Notes: generated by a model from the letters alone, not told the origin. Positions 18,689 through 28,406 are shown, numbered from the stretch's first letter. The stretch is 64,000 nt of DNA from Moraxellaceae bacterium (GCA_004173455.1 SECL01000006.1:1-64000), one strand, 5' to 3'. A program made the numbers and translations.

Positions 18689-19102
18689 TTAGCGTCCGTT
18701 GATAATGCGGACAATATGGTGGTTCGCCACATTAACCAGCACATAATCACCTTTAATCTTAAACCAGCGCTGATTTTTACCCGGTCTTTGCAAGCCATAA
18801 GAATTATACCGGACGACCTCATAGGTTTTGGCACGGTACTGGTTTGGCAATACATAGCCGGTTTTCCAGTTGGTATGCGGATTAAAGTTGCTGTTGTCGT
18901 TTCTGTTTTCGTTATGCAGGTCGCGATGTGATTCATGACTCACCTGAATGACCTTAACCGGACGATAATCTACAGCATGGTAATCCCGGGAATGCTCGGC
19001 ATGGTGGTCACGGCTATCATGGTTGGTATAGGCAAAGGAATGGATAGAAACCACGCTCAGGCCAATCATCATCAGGGTTTTGAAAGTTAATGTGCTTTTC
19101 AT
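18689..19102 (-). CDS. RcnB-family periplasmic protein, second copy
   Basis: A secreted protein of about 137 residues. I prefer ATG 19102 (MKSTLTFKTL) over the upstream TTG at 19117. A signal peptide ends at SIHSFA. The mature part begins with a His/Asp-rich stretch (HDSRDHHAEHSRDYH) that could bind metal, followed by the RcnB pattern GYVLPNQYRAKTYEVV and GLQRPGKNQRWFKIKGDYVLV. It lies 63 bases upstream of the other RcnB-like gene on the same strand. Any link to the HupE-like operon at 48 kb is speculative. Confidence 0.86.
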   Translation of the reverse strand: MKSTLTFKTLMMIGLSVVSIHSFAYTNHDSRDHHAEHSRDYHAVDYRPVKVIQVSHESHRDLHNENRNDNSNFNPHTNWKTGYVLPNQYRAKTYEVVRYNSYGLQRPGKNQRWFKIKGDYVLVNVANHHIVRIINGR

Positions 19103-19117
19103 GATCTGTTTCAACAC

Positions 19118-19520
19118 TCATTCATCGTAGCGCGAATCATCGCTATAGACTTAATGTAATGCCGGCTTGGGGAGAAACTGTGAATGAAGTTTTGTGGTTT
19201 AAAGCGTGTCTGCGCGTCCAAACCATCAATTCTCTTCATAATTTGTTACATCTGCCAATAAATGAATACTTTATGTGCAAAGCATGAAACTCCATTAAAG
19301 TATCAATGAATCACGGCGCCTGAAAATGGCCTTGATACTGTGGTGTTTGGATCGTGGTGCTTACTCGTGGTATTTGCATCGTAGTGTTTGTATGGCTGGT
19401 TTAGACCGTTTTTCCTGATCGGTTGTTTTTGACTGGTTGCTTCTGAATAGCGTGGCCTAAATAGCTGCCTTTGTTTCAATGCCTGCTCTTTTTGTGATTA
19501 ATTTTCAATGAATAATTTTT
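19118..19520. other. 403-base intergenic region with degenerate repeats
   Basis: No gene, RNA or clear promoter was recognised. It contains the 14-base degenerate tandem repeat described at 19340-19394, followed by further TTTTTG/GGTTG-rich near-repeats up to about 19450. Confidence 0.5.
19340..19394 (+). repeat. four degenerate ~14-bp tandem repeats
   Basis: Successive units GTGGTGTTTGGATC, GTGGTGCTTACTC, GTGGTATTTGCATC and GTAGTGTTTGTATG (period 13-14 bases). There is no spacer structure and no CRISPR character. Confidence 0.7.
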
Positions 19521-21035
19521 ATGAATCATGATGACAGCCCCAGTCATGCTGAAGTGCAAGATGCTCCTATTGCCCTGAACAATGTATTTTTTCATCTTAA
19601 AAAATCGGTTCAGTTGCAGTTAATTGACCATGTGCCGGGCGATCTTCAACCTCAAAATAGTGACCCATCGCTGCAAAGTGCTGAATTGCAGTATGCGCTC
19701 AACACCATAGCACAAATGGCGCAGCATGACGTCAACCCGCGCACAGCCAGAGGCATTGAAATATTGCCGGAATACCTGTTTGTCAAACAACTGGTGGAGC
19801 AGCAGTTTCCGGTGATTTTTTTAACCGGTGGCGCAGGTACAGGCAAAAGTACCTTTATCAAATGGCTATGCCGTGAATACCGTGGCGAAGTATTGCTGGG
19901 TGCTCCTACCGCCATGGCTGCGATTAATGTGGGCGGCCGCACCCTGCACTCCATGTTTCAGCTGCCTCCAGCGTGGATCGTCAAGCAAGACATCAAACCG
20001 GGCAAAAAACGTGAAATCAAGAAAGCCAAGCTGCTGATTATTGATGAAATTTCGATGGTCACCGCCAACCTGCTGGATGGGATTAGTGCCTATCTGCGCC
20101 TGAACCGCGGCATCGACAAGGCATTTGGTGGCCTGACAGTGGTGATGGTGGGTGACCTGTTTCAATTGCCACCCGTGATTAGTGAACAAACCCGTGACTT
20201 GTTTGAACAGGTGTATGGCAGTCCCAAGTTTTACAATGCGCGCAGCCTAAAAACCACTGATTATTGTGCCATTGAACTTACCCATACTTACCGGCAAACC
20301 CAGCAGGATTTTGTGCAACTGCTGTGCAATATCCGTGAAGGTCATGATTTGGCAGATAGTATTGAAGCCTTAAATGAGCGTTGCCTGATTACCAAAACAC
20401 CACCACAAGGCGCCGTATGGCTATCCCCCAGAAATGCCGAGGTTGAACACAAGAATCAGGCTGAACTGGCCAAGATTGATTCGCCTGATGTTTGCTACAC
20501 GGGGGAGCTTGAGGGCGAATTCAAGCCAGACCGTTTGCCCTCGCCCCTGCACTTACGGCTAAAAGTCGGCGCACAGGTTATGTTTACCCAAAATGACCCA
20601 CAACGGCGCTGGCTCAATGGTACGGTGGGTCAGATTACTGCCCTGCATGATGATGAAATTATCGTTAGCCTGCAAAGTACGGACGAAAAAGTGACGGTTG
20701 AACGGGTGGAATGGCCGGAATATCACTATCAGTGGAATGCCGCCAAGCAGGAAATTGAGCGCATTACAGTGGGCAGCTATACCCAATTTCCGCTGGTGCT
20801 GGCCTGGGCCATGACCATTCATAAAAGTCAGGGTCGTACCATTGACAAGGTACATCTGGAACTGGGCAAGGGTGCATTTGAAACCGGTCAGACTTATGTG
20901 GCCTTAAGCCGTTGCCGCACATTGCAAGGCCTGTCCCTTTCACGCCAACTTCAATTGGGCGATATTTTGGTCGATACGGAATCGGTGGACTTTTATCGCC
21001 AGCTTCGTGAAGGCAATGTGTTAATTTCATCATAA
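19521..21035 (+). CDS. PIF1/RecD-like ATP-dependent DNA helicase
   Basis: A superfamily 1B helicase of 504 residues. Walker A is GGAGTGKST (103-111), Walker B is LLIIDEIS with D175-E176, a later motif is ELTHTYRQT, and the C-terminal motif is WAMTIHKSQGRTIDKV then TYVALSRCRTLQGLSL. This pattern fits the AAA-like PIF1/Rrm3 group, 5'-3' helicases that unwind G-quadruplex or replication-fork structures. The N-terminal 75 residues are unlike the core and unassigned. It stands alone between the RcnB genes and the iron receptor. ATG 19521 is the first in frame; its ribosome binding site is weak. Confidence 0.9.
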   Translation: MNHDDSPSHAEVQDAPIALNNVFFHLKKSVQLQLIDHVPGDLQPQNSDPSLQSAELQYALNTIAQMAQHDVNPRTARGIEILPEYLFVKQLVEQQFPVIFLTGGAGTGKSTFIKWLCREYRGEVLLGAPTAMAAINVGGRTLHSMFQLPPAWIVKQDIKPGKKREIKKAKLLIIDEISMVTANLLDGISAYLRLNRGIDKAFGGLTVVMVGDLFQLPPVISEQTRDLFEQVYGSPKFYNARSLKTTDYCAIELTHTYRQTQQDFVQLLCNIREGHDLADSIEALNERCLITKTPPQGAVWLSPRNAEVEHKNQAELAKIDSPDVCYTGELEGEFKPDRLPSPLHLRLKVGAQVMFTQNDPQRRWLNGTVGQITALHDDEIIVSLQSTDEKVTVERVEWPEYHYQWNAAKQEIERITVGSYTQFPLVLAWAMTIHKSQGRTIDKVHLELGKGAFETGQTYVALSRCRTLQGLSLSRQLQLGDILVDTESVDFYRQLREGNVLISS

Positions 21036-21062
21036 TCCTCTAAAAAAACGATAAAAGTTATT

Positions 21063-21081
21063 GTTAATAAGAATAATTATC
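21063..21081 (+). promoter_or_regulatory. Fur box upstream of the siderophore receptor
   Basis: GTTAATAAGAATAATTATC matches the 19-base Fur consensus GATAATGATAATCATTATC at 15 positions by my count. It lies 59 bases upstream of the receptor ATG, so repression by Fe-Fur is expected. Confidence 0.75.
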
Positions 21082-21139
21082 ACTACAATAGTCAACAATT
21101 TGTAACATAGCCTTTTTGGGTTCTTTTGGGATATTGCTT

Positions 21140-23431
21140 ATGAAACATATCGTTAGTCGCAAGAAAAACACAGCCAGTCACAGCAAGACTATGCTGGTAT
21201 CCATGCTGTCATTGGCTACTTTACCCGGTGTGGCTAGTGCTGCCGCAACAGATATGCTGCCGACCATTCAGGTGACTGCCGAAAGTGACGGATTAAAAGT
21301 AGATCAGAGTGCCAATAACAAGTATGTAGCGCCTTTACTTGATACACCAAAATCTGTAGCCGTGATTTCACAAAAACTAATACAAGAAACGAATTCAAAC
21401 ACCCTATTAGAAGCCTTACGCAATGAACCGGGTATTACATTAGGCGCGGGTGAAGGCGGCACACCTTATACCGATATGCCATATATCCGTGGTTATAGCA
21501 GCCAAAGCTCTATTTATGTTGATGGTGTTCGTAATGCCACCACACAAAACCGCGATATGTTTGCTATAGAACAGGTTGAAGTTACAAAGGGTTCCAGCTC
21601 TGCGGTATCGGGTGGAAGCGGTGTTGGTGGTAGCATCAACTTAATTACCAAAACTGCTCATGAAGGCGATGTGCTACAGGGCAATGTTGGCAATGGTACT
21701 GATGATTACCAACATATTATGCTGGATGGCAACAAAGATTTTGGTAACGGTGTTGCTGGCCGTGCAGTTATTATGGCACATCACAATAATAAACCGGGAC
21801 AAGGTAGTGATGGCGCAGAATACAGTCGATTTGGTATTGCACCAAGTATTGCGTTAGGCTTGGGCAGTAATAATCGCGCTACTCTGGGCTATTACTTTCT
21901 TAAAAGTAATGATGAGCCTGATGCGGGCATTCCCTTTAATAACCCAACGAACAACATTGCTGCAGCAACTTATGTCGGTGATGGCAAACCTGCTGCTGTA
22001 CCACAAGGCACCTATTATGGCTGGAAGGATCGTGATTTTGACAAGCGCGAAAATCACATTGGCACCTTAAAGCTGGAACATGATTTTAATGACAATCTGA
22101 CTCTATCCAATACGGCCAGTTATAATTACTCTAAGGCAGACTATATCTCAAGTATGCCTGATGATTCACAAGGCAATATTTATAATGGCGAAGTCTGGCG
22201 CCGTAACAATAATAGTGTCCGTGATACCAAAGCATTTACTGATCAATTATCACTGCTTGGCCAATTGAATACTGGCTTTATCAAGCATAATTTTAATGTG
22301 GGTGCAGAATATAACCATCAGGAAACTAATCGTGGCGCATACACCGTAACTGATACCGTTAATGGTGTAAACGTCAACAATGGTAATGCTGCTACGGGTG
22401 CTTGCTCCTTAGGGATAGGCGCTGCCTCTAATTATTGGTGTACTTCCCTGCGCTCTCCATCTTCTAGTGATCCATGGCGTGGCAGTGCTGTGGCTAATAA
22501 AGATCAAACCACAGTGACCAGTGAAACAACCTCTATCTATGCTTTAGATAGTTTGGAACTGAACAAATTCTGGTTATTAAACCTAGGCATACGTTGGGAT
22601 CAATTCAACACCGAACTTAAATACAACCAAGATGTTTCTGGCCGAGGCAGTACAGTAGTTGCTGGTACTACATTTGAAAGCGATACCGACTACTTTTCTT
22701 ATCAGGCTGGGATTGTATTCAAACCAGTCGAACAAGGTAGTATTTATGTGAGTTATGCGACTTCTGCCAATCCAGTAGGCATTGATCAGGGCGATGGCTC
22801 TGAAGGCTTAAGCACGACCCAACAGGTTAATGATCTTGATCCTGAAAAAGCACAGACTTATGAAATCGGTACAAAATGGGATATTTTGAATAAAAAAGCG
22901 AACTTAACCGCTGCTGTATTCCGTACTGAGAAACAAAATTCACGGGTAACAGATAGTGATGGTTCATCCCGTAATATTGGTTCAAGCAAAGTTGATGGTG
23001 TAGAGCTTGGAGCAACTGGACATCTCACAGCGCTGTGGGAAGTCATGGCAGGTTATAGTTATCTCGATAGCGAGCTCACTAAAGGTAACCAAAACTCAGC
23101 AGGTTTATTAACTGAAGGAAAGTCCTTGCCATTTGTAGCTAAAAATAGTGCAACACTTTGGACAACCTATAAGGTATTACCACAATTAACCTTGGGTGCT
23201 GGTGCACAGTATCGTGACATAGTTTATGCCAATACTACATCTCCAAAAATATTGCCTGCTTATACTACCTATAATGCGATGGGTAAATATGATGTGAATA
23301 GAAATGTAAATTTACAGATCAATGTAAATAACATTTCTGATAAGCGCTATTTTACAGGTGCGCATGCTGCTCACTACGCCAATGAAGCCGATGGCCGCAA
23401 TGCGGTATTATCCTTGAATTTTAAGTACTAA
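21140..23431 (+). CDS. piuA: TonB-dependent catecholate siderophore receptor, PiuA/Fiu-like
   Basis: An outer-membrane ferric-siderophore receptor. I start at ATG 21140 (MKHIVSRKKN), not at the upstream TTG, because this gives a proper signal peptide ending in VASAAA. The plug contains LPTIQVTAES (TonB-box region), DTPKSVAVISQKLIQE, PYIRGYSSQSSIYVDGVRN and QVEVTKGSSSAVSGGSG. The barrel ends in RNAVLSLNFKY. The following gene is piuC, the pairing seen for piuA-piuC in Pseudomonas and Acinetobacter and fiu-ybiX in E. coli, which supports a catecholate role. The exact ligand is not readable. A Fur box lies upstream. Confidence 0.85.
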   Translation: MKHIVSRKKNTASHSKTMLVSMLSLATLPGVASAAATDMLPTIQVTAESDGLKVDQSANNKYVAPLLDTPKSVAVISQKLIQETNSNTLLEALRNEPGITLGAGEGGTPYTDMPYIRGYSSQSSIYVDGVRNATTQNRDMFAIEQVEVTKGSSSAVSGGSGVGGSINLITKTAHEGDVLQGNVGNGTDDYQHIMLDGNKDFGNGVAGRAVIMAHHNNKPGQGSDGAEYSRFGIAPSIALGLGSNNRATLGYYFLKSNDEPDAGIPFNNPTNNIAAATYVGDGKPAAVPQGTYYGWKDRDFDKRENHIGTLKLEHDFNDNLTLSNTASYNYSKADYISSMPDDSQGNIYNGEVWRRNNNSVRDTKAFTDQLSLLGQLNTGFIKHNFNVGAEYNHQETNRGAYTVTDTVNGVNVNNGNAATGACSLGIGAASNYWCTSLRSPSSSDPWRGSAVANKDQTTVTSETTSIYALDSLELNKFWLLNLGIRWDQFNTELKYNQDVSGRGSTVVAGTTFESDTDYFSYQAGIVFKPVEQGSIYVSYATSANPVGIDQGDGSEGLSTTQQVNDLDPEKAQTYEIGTKWDILNKKANLTAAVFRTEKQNSRVTDSDGSSRNIGSSKVDGVELGATGHLTALWEVMAGYSYLDSELTKGNQNSAGLLTEGKSLPFVAKNSATLWTTYKVLPQLTLGAGAQYRDIVYANTTSPKILPAYTTYNAMGKYDVNRNVNLQINVNNISDKRYFTGAHAAHYANEADGRNAVLSLNFKY

Positions 23432-23508
23432 TTCACACTTAAGGTATTATCAAAACCCTGCATTAATCTCATAATTGACTGATTTTAGTTTTATGGGATG
23501 ATGCGCAC

Positions 23509-23536
23509 ATAGCCTCTATACTAGAGGCTATTTTTA
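23509..23536 (+). terminator. terminator between piuA and piuC
   Basis: ATAGCCTCTA-TAC-TAGAGGCTAT (23509-23531) is a 10-bp stem with a 3-base loop, followed by TTTT. It would partly uncouple piuC from the Fur-controlled receptor transcript. Confidence 0.8.
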
Positions 23537-23570
23537 TGGTTTTTTTACAGCTTCATAAAAGGTGATTGAC

Positions 23571-24254
23571 ATGATTCATCACATTCCTAATGTATTCACC
23601 CCTGAGCAAGTCAAACAATTTCGCCAGCACATGGATCAGGCTGACTGGACCGATGGTAAAAAAACCGCTGGCACCTTGTCTGCGGCCGTCAAGAAAAACC
23701 AGCAATTGCCGGAAGACTCGCCGCTCACTCATGCGTTGAGCGAACAGGTTATGACAGCGGTCTGGAACCATCCCTTATTTGTATCTGCTGCCCTGCCTCA
23801 TCTGATAATTCCACCGTTGTTTAATCGCTATGAATCCAATCAATCGTTTGGGTTTCATGTGGATAATGCCATTCGCCTAATTCGCGGCAGTAATCAGCAT
23901 ATCCGTACCGATATTTCCTGTACGCTGTTTTTAAGCGAGCCTGAAGAATACGACGGTGGCGAGCTGGTGATTGAAGATACCTATGGTTTTCATGAAATCA
24001 AGCTGCCTGCCGGTGATCTGATTTTATATCCATCGACCAGTTTACATCAGGTCACGCCCATTACCCGTGGCTGCCGGGTGGCCTCATTCTTCTGGGTACA
24101 AAGCATGATCCGTGATGATAGCCAGCGCCATTTACTGTTTAATCTGGATGAAAGTATTCAAAGCCTGCGCACGCAACATGGTGACCTGTATCCCGAAGTG
24201 ATCAAACTGACCAGCCTGTACCACAACCTGATTCGCATGTGGGCCGAGGTTTAA
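23571..24254 (+). CDS. piuC: Fe(II)/2-oxoglutarate-dependent PKHD-type hydroxylase
   Basis: A 227-residue dioxygenase of the PiuC/YbiX family, found beside siderophore receptor genes; its substrate is unknown. The metal triad is H96 and D98 in FGFHVDNAI and H159 in STSLHQVTP, and 2-oxoglutarate-binding R169 lies in [13 protein letters not shown] choose ATG 23571 over GTG 23562 because AAAGGTG sits seven bases upstream. It follows piuA on the same strand, but an intrinsic terminator lies in the gap, so read-through or a separate promoter is needed. Confidence 0.93.
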   Translation: MIHHIPNVFTPEQVKQFRQHMDQADWTDGKKTAGTLSAAVKKNQQLPEDSPLTHALSEQVMTAVWNHPLFVSAALPHLIIPPLFNRYESNQSFGFHVDNAIRLIRGSNQHIRTDISCTLFLSEPEEYDGGELVIEDTYGFHEIKLPAGDLILYPSTSLHQVTPITRGCRVASFFWVQSMIRDDSQRHLLFNLDESIQSLRTQHGDLYPEVIKLTSLYHNLIRMWAEV

Positions 24255-24284
24255 AGACTCCTGCAACAATATAACCATTGGCTA

Positions 24285-24312
24285 TTGACAGCTTTATTAA
24301 AACGCTTATTAT
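24285..24312 (+). promoter_or_regulatory. sigma-70 promoter for the leuA leader
   Basis: TTGACA (24285-24290), 16 bases, then TATTAT (24307-24312). A start about seven bases downstream would fall at or next to the first base of the leader-peptide ATG at 24320. Confidence 0.65.
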
Positions 24313-24319
24313 CAGGGGT

Positions 24320-24415
24320 ATGAACAATAACGCTGTATTTTCTGCCCCGTCTTTTTCAGGCCTGCTTAACCGCAATCTTGGCCTGCTGCTACTGCTGCGC
24401 CTTGCGCGCATATAA
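24320..24415 (+). CDS. leuL: leuA leader peptide
   Basis: A 31-codon reading frame whose last 17 residues contain nine leucines, ending LGLLLLLRLARI before TAA. Five Leu codons are consecutive (CTG CTG CTA CTG CTG). It lies 212 bases upstream of leuA on the same strand, directly behind a good sigma-70 promoter. This is the hallmark of leucine-responsive transcription attenuation: ribosome stalling at Leu codons when charged tRNA-Leu is scarce would favour leuA expression. I could not draw a convincing terminator/antiterminator pair in 24416-24627; weak stems such as GTGTC/GACAC at about 24438-24452 exist. AGGGG precedes the ATG. Confidence 0.8.
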   Translation: MNNNAVFSAPSFSGLLNRNLGLLLLLRLARI

Positions 24416-24627
24416 TAGTTTACCTCGCCCCCTGTGTCGTCCAGACACCCTTTAAAACCCAGTTTTGTGCTTTTATCGCTCTTGCTTGTGCCTAACCCTA
24501 AAGCCTGCTGTGTTTTAACGCTTCGTTTTTAGCCAGAATTTTTAATGATATTTTAAATTCAGCGTATTTTTAAAATTTGAACCAATTTGAATCATCAGTC
24601 AGCCATGTACTGATAGGGAGCATCACC

Positions 24628-26316
24628 ATGTTAGCCAATCCAGCCAGCAAATATCGCCGTATGTATCAGCAAGTCAATTTGCCAGATCGCCAGTGGCCCA
24701 ACAACCAGATTGAAAAAGCACCGATCTGGATGAGTACCGATTTACGTGATGGCAATCAGGCGCTGTTTGAGCCAATGAACCCTCAACAAAAACTCAAAAT
24801 GTTTTTAATGCTGGTCAATATTGGTTTTAAGCAAATTGAAGTGGCTTTTCCTTCGGCCTCGCAAACTGATTTTGACTTTGTGCGCAAGCTGATTGAACAA
24901 AACTATATTCCTGATGATGTCACTATTGAAGTATTGACACAGGCACGTGACCATTTGATTGAACGTACTTTTGAATCGCTAAAAGGTGCCAAGCAAGCGA
25001 TTGTGCATATTTACAATGCAACCTCACCGACCTTTCGTGAAAAAGTGCTCAAAGTAGATCGTGATGGCAACAAGCAACTGGCCGTGAATGCGGCCAAAAA
25101 AGTAAAAGAACTGGCAGCCTTGCAACCGGAAACCCAGTGGACTTTCCAGTATAGCCCGGAAACCTTTACCGCCACTGAGCTGGATTTTGCCAAAGAAGTC
25201 TGTGATGCGGTGTGTGAAGTGTGGCAGCCTACGCCGGACAACAAGATTATTTTAAACCTGCCCGCTACGGTGGAAGTTGCATCCCCGAATGTGTATGCCG
25301 ATCAGATTGAGTGGATGCACCGCAATCTGGCCATGCGTGAGAGCGTGATTATTAGCGTGCATCCGCACAATGACCGTGGTTGCGGTGTGGCAGCGGCCGA
25401 ACTGGCGTTAATGGCGGGAGCCGACCGGGTAGAAGGCTGTGTGTTTGGCAATGGCGAACGCACCGGCAATGTGGATGTGGCCACCATTGCCCTCAACATG
25501 TACACGCAAGGCATTAGCCCGAATCTTGATTTTTCCAATATCAATGAAATTATTAATACCATTGAGGAATGTACTGGCTTGCCGGTGCATCCGCGTCATC
25601 CTTATGCGGGTGATCTGGTATTTACTGCATTTTCCGGTAGCCATCAGGATGCCATCAAAAAAGGCTTTGAACAGCAAGGCCCCAACGGTTACTGGGATAT
25701 GCCGTATTTGCCGATTGATCCCAAAGACCTTGGCCGCAACTATGATGCAGTGATTCGCGTGAACAGTCAGTCCGGTAAGGGCGGGATTGCCTATTTGCTG
25801 GAAGCCCATTATGGCGTGGTGTTGCCGCGTCGCCTGCAAATTGAGTTTAGTCAGGTGGTACAGGATTATAGCGACACGCATGGCAGCGAAGTCACGGCAC
25901 AAGTGTTGTGGAATTTGCTCAATCAGGCCTATGTGCAGGTACATAAACCCTACCAGCATATCAACTATGAACTGACCGACAAAAATGGCAAGCAGCACAT
26001 TAAGCTGTTTATTGAGCACAACGGTGGCGATCATGTGTTTGAAGGTACTGGTAATGGCCCGATTTCAGCGGTGATTAATGCGCTGGGCTTGCCGCTAGAT
26101 GTTTTGAGTTATGAAGAACGTAGCCTTTCACATCAGGGCGGAACAGGTGCCAATGCACAGGCACTAGCCATTATAGAACTTAATGATACCGAGAAACAGC
26201 AAAGCACCTTTGGCCTTGGTGTGCATGACAATATTGTCACCGCCTCCATTCAGGCTATTCTGTCCTGTGCCAACCGTTTGCAACTGCGTAACAGTGCTGC
26301 CAAGGCAACTGCATAA
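24628..26316 (+). CDS. leuA: 2-isopropylmalate synthase
   Basis: LeuA condenses acetyl-CoA with 2-oxoisovalerate, the committing step of leucine synthesis. I start at ATG 24628 ([12 protein letters not shown]) with AGGGAG eight bases upstream; an upstream TTG would extend into the leader. The catalytic barrel has [14 protein letters not shown] (metal-binding Asp) and the metal-ligand histidines in [25 protein letters not shown] is typical of the long LeuA type 2 form, and the C-terminal regulatory domain has [14 protein letters not shown] and [14 protein letters not shown]. The 562-residue length fits. Leucine feedback and leader attenuation are both expected. Confidence 0.97.
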   Translation: MLANPASKYRRMYQQVNLPDRQWPNNQIEKAPIWMSTDLRDGNQALFEPMNPQQKLKMFLMLVNIGFKQIEVAFPSASQTDFDFVRKLIEQNYIPDDVTIEVLTQARDHLIERTFESLKGAKQAIVHIYNATSPTFREKVLKVDRDGNKQLAVNAAKKVKELAALQPETQWTFQYSPETFTATELDFAKEVCDAVCEVWQPTPDNKIILNLPATVEVASPNVYADQIEWMHRNLAMRESVIISVHPHNDRGCGVAAAELALMAGADRVEGCVFGNGERTGNVDVATIALNMYTQGISPNLDFSNINEIINTIEECTGLPVHPRHPYAGDLVFTAFSGSHQDAIKKGFEQQGPNGYWDMPYLPIDPKDLGRNYDAVIRVNSQSGKGGIAYLLEAHYGVVLPRRLQIEFSQVVQDYSDTHGSEVTAQVLWNLLNQAYVQVHKPYQHINYELTDKNGKQHIKLFIEHNGGDHVFEGTGNGPISAVINALGLPLDVLSYEERSLSHQGGTGANAQALAIIELNDTEKQQSTFGLGVHDNIVTASIQAILSCANRLQLRNSAAKATA

Positions 26317-26369
26317 GGTTTTGTTTTAAGCTTAATCATTGCGGATTACTCACTGGGCAATACCGTGTG

Positions 26370-26429
26370 GATTAAGCCAGTGATTAAGCCAATGATTACA
26401 GCGTCGATTATAGGTTTGATTACGGCGCT
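26370..26429 (+). repeat. five degenerate 12-bp tandem repeats downstream of leuA
   Basis: Units GATTAAGCCAGT, GATTAAGCCAAT, GATTACAGCGTC, GATTATAGGTTT and GATTACGGCGCT follow one another with exact 12-base spacing. The first five bases are invariant and the rest decays along the array. Confidence 0.85.
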
Positions 26430-26475
26430 GGTTTGAACAGCAAACGGGCATTCTCCTCTTGCCCTCACTGCCCTG

Positions 26476-26500
26476 CCCCCGTACACTCGGGGGTTTGGTT
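26476..26500 (+). terminator. terminator between leuA and metX
   Basis: CCCCCG-TACACT-CGGGGG (26476-26493), a GC-only 6-bp stem, followed by TTTGGTTT. It lies 160 bases after leuA and 28 bases before metX, so it could also act as an attenuator for metX. The T-tract is interrupted. Confidence 0.65.
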
Positions 26501-26527
26501 TAACTGCTATCAGGATAAATTTTTATC

Positions 26528-27823
26528 GTGGGTGTATCGTCTGACTCGTCTACTTTCTCTGGGTTCCCTGCCGACTCAGTGGGTCTTGTAACACCACGCT
26601 GCGAGCATTTTGAGCAGCCGTTATTGCTGGAATGTGGCCGCACCCTGCCGCGTTTTGAACTCATGGTCGAAACCTATGGCAGCTTAAATCAGGACGCATC
26701 CAATGCCATCCTGATTTGCCATGCGCTGTCTGGTCATCATCATGCCGCTGGTTATCATAGCGAAACCGACAACAAACCCGGCTGGTGGGAAAGCTGTATT
26801 GGCCCCGGCAAGGCGATAGATACCAACCAGTTTTTTGTGGTGGCGCTCAATAATATTGGTGGTTGCAACGGCTCGACTGGCCCGACCTCTCCCAATCCCG
26901 ACAATGAAAACCGCCCGTATGGCCCGGATTTTCCGCTAGTCACTGTGCGCGACTGGGTAAACACCCAAGCCTTACTGGCTGACCGCCTGGGAATTACAGT
27001 CTGGCATGCCGTGATTGGTGGCTCACTAGGCGGTATGCAGGCGCTGCAATGGGCGGTGGATTACCCCGATCGCCTTAAAAACTGCGCGGTGATCGCCAGT
27101 ACGCCCAAATTATCGGCGCAAAATATTGCCTTTAATGAAGTGGCACGCCAGTCCATTTTGTCCGATCCTGATTTTCATGGTGGCCGCTATCTGGAGCAGG
27201 ATACTTTCCCAAAACGCGGCCTGATTCTGGCGCGTATGGTGGGGCACATTACTTATTTATCCGATGACGCCATGAAACAAAAATTTGGCCGCGACTTAAA
27301 GTCCGGCAAGTTTCTGTATGGCTACGATGTGGAGTTTCAGGTCGAAAGCTATTTGCGCTATCAGGGTGAACAGTTTAGCCGCAATTTCGACGCCAATACT
27401 TACCTGATTATGACCAAGGCACTGGATTATTTTGATCCGGCACGCGATTACAATGAAGACCTGACCCAAGCCCTAAATCGGGCAAAATGTCGTTTTCTGA
27501 TTATTTCCTTTACCACCGACTGGCGTTTTGCCCCCAGCCGTTCACAGGAAATTGTCGATGCCTTAATTCGTAATCGCCAGCCGGTTAGTTATCTGGATAT
27601 TGATGCCCCGCAAGGCCATGATTCATTCCTGTTTCCTATTCCGCGTTATGTTAACAGCCTGAAAGCCTTTTTGAGTGCGCCGCTGTATCCCCAAAATCAG
27701 TATCCCCAAAATCAGCATCTACAGGATCAACCTCCGCCAAACCCGATGCAAAATACACATTCTTTTACACAATCTTCAGTAAAAAATTCAGCCGCTGACG
27801 GAGACAATTCTCATGCGTCTTGA
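26528..27823 (+). CDS. metX: homoserine O-acyltransferase MetX
   Basis: An alpha/beta-hydrolase enzyme that acylates homoserine for methionine synthesis. Relatives in this lineage are reported to use succinyl-CoA, but the acyl donor cannot be settled by eye. The triad is S166 in GGSLGGMQ, Asp in TTDWRFAPS (~328) and His in GHDSFLFP (~361). No ATG lies near the conserved start, so GTG 26528 is likely. After residue ~385 there is an unusual 45-residue Gln/Pro/Asn tail with the repeat [15 protein letters not shown], encoded by 15-base direct repeats. The stop overlaps metW by 11 bases. Confidence 0.94.
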   Translation: MGVSSDSSTFSGFPADSVGLVTPRCEHFEQPLLLECGRTLPRFELMVETYGSLNQDASNAILICHALSGHHHAAGYHSETDNKPGWWESCIGPGKAIDTNQFFVVALNNIGGCNGSTGPTSPNPDNENRPYGPDFPLVTVRDWVNTQALLADRLGITVWHAVIGGSLGGMQALQWAVDYPDRLKNCAVIASTPKLSAQNIAFNEVARQSILSDPDFHGGRYLEQDTFPKRGLILARMVGHITYLSDDAMKQKFGRDLKSGKFLYGYDVEFQVESYLRYQGEQFSRNFDANTYLIMTKALDYFDPARDYNEDLTQALNRAKCRFLIISFTTDWRFAPSRSQEIVDALIRNRQPVSYLDIDAPQGHDSFLFPIPRYVNSLKAFLSAPLYPQNQYPQNQHLQDQPPPNPMQNTHSFTQSSVKNSAADGDNSHAS

Positions 27824-28406
27824 CCAACAACTGGCAGAAAAATGGATCAAACCGCACTCGCGGGTGCTGGATCTAGGCTGTGGTGATGGCGAGCTTTTGG
27901 CACATATGCAGCGCAAATTGCATATTGAAGGCTATGGGCTGGAAATTGATGAAGACAAGATGACAGCAGCGCTGGGGCGTGGATTAAACATTATTCAACA
28001 AGACCTTAACGAAGGTTTGGGTCGTTTTGATGACCAGAGTTTTGACTTTGTGGTGATGGCGCAAGCCTTGCAGGCGGTAGAAGCGCCGGATCAGTTATTG
28101 CTGGACATGTTGCGGGTGGGCAAGCAGGCTATTATTACCTTTCCCAACTTTGCCCACTGGAAAACCCGCAGTTATTTAGGTATAAAAGGAAAAATGCCCG
28201 TATCTGACGCATTGCCATATATGTGGTACGATACGCCAAATATTCATTTGTGTACTTTTCGTGATTTTGAGGCCTTATGCGCTGCAAATCATATACACAT
28301 AATTAACCGTCTTGCGGTCAATGGTGATCAGCAAGGAAGCTTTTTAATGAAGCATATTCCCAATCTGTTTGGGGAAATTGCAATTTATCGAGTGAGCCGA
28401 ACATGA
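27813..28406 (+). CDS. metW: methionine biosynthesis protein MetW
   Basis: A 197-residue protein with a class I SAM-methyltransferase fold: motif I is [16 protein letters not shown], then [10 protein letters not shown], and [23 protein letters not shown] further on. MetW occurs almost always beside metX and is required for MetX activity in several proteobacteria. The mechanism appears to be complex formation rather than methylation, as known from the family and not visible here. Its ATG lies within metX, and its stop overlaps the next gene by four bases (ATGA), which suggests a translationally coupled metX-metW-Sel1 operon. Confidence 0.96.
   Translation: MRLDQQLAEKWIKPHSRVLDLGCGDGELLAHMQRKLHIEGYGLEIDEDKMTAALGRGLNIIQQDLNEGLGRFDDQSFDFVVMAQALQAVEAPDQLLLDMLRVGKQAIITFPNFAHWKTRSYLGIKGKMPVSDALPYMWYDTPNIHLCTFRDFEALCAANHIHIINRLAVNGDQQGSFLMKHIPNLFGEIAIYRVSRT

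Noticed and set aside
24416-24627. A firm terminator/antiterminator pair for leuA attenuation
   Set aside because: The visible stems (such as GTGTC/GACAC near 24438) are short and lack a clear T-run, so I did not annotate a terminator.
26317-26527. SAM riboswitch or S-box upstream of metX
   Set aside because: No conserved riboswitch core was found; the region holds a repeat array and a GC-rich terminator instead.
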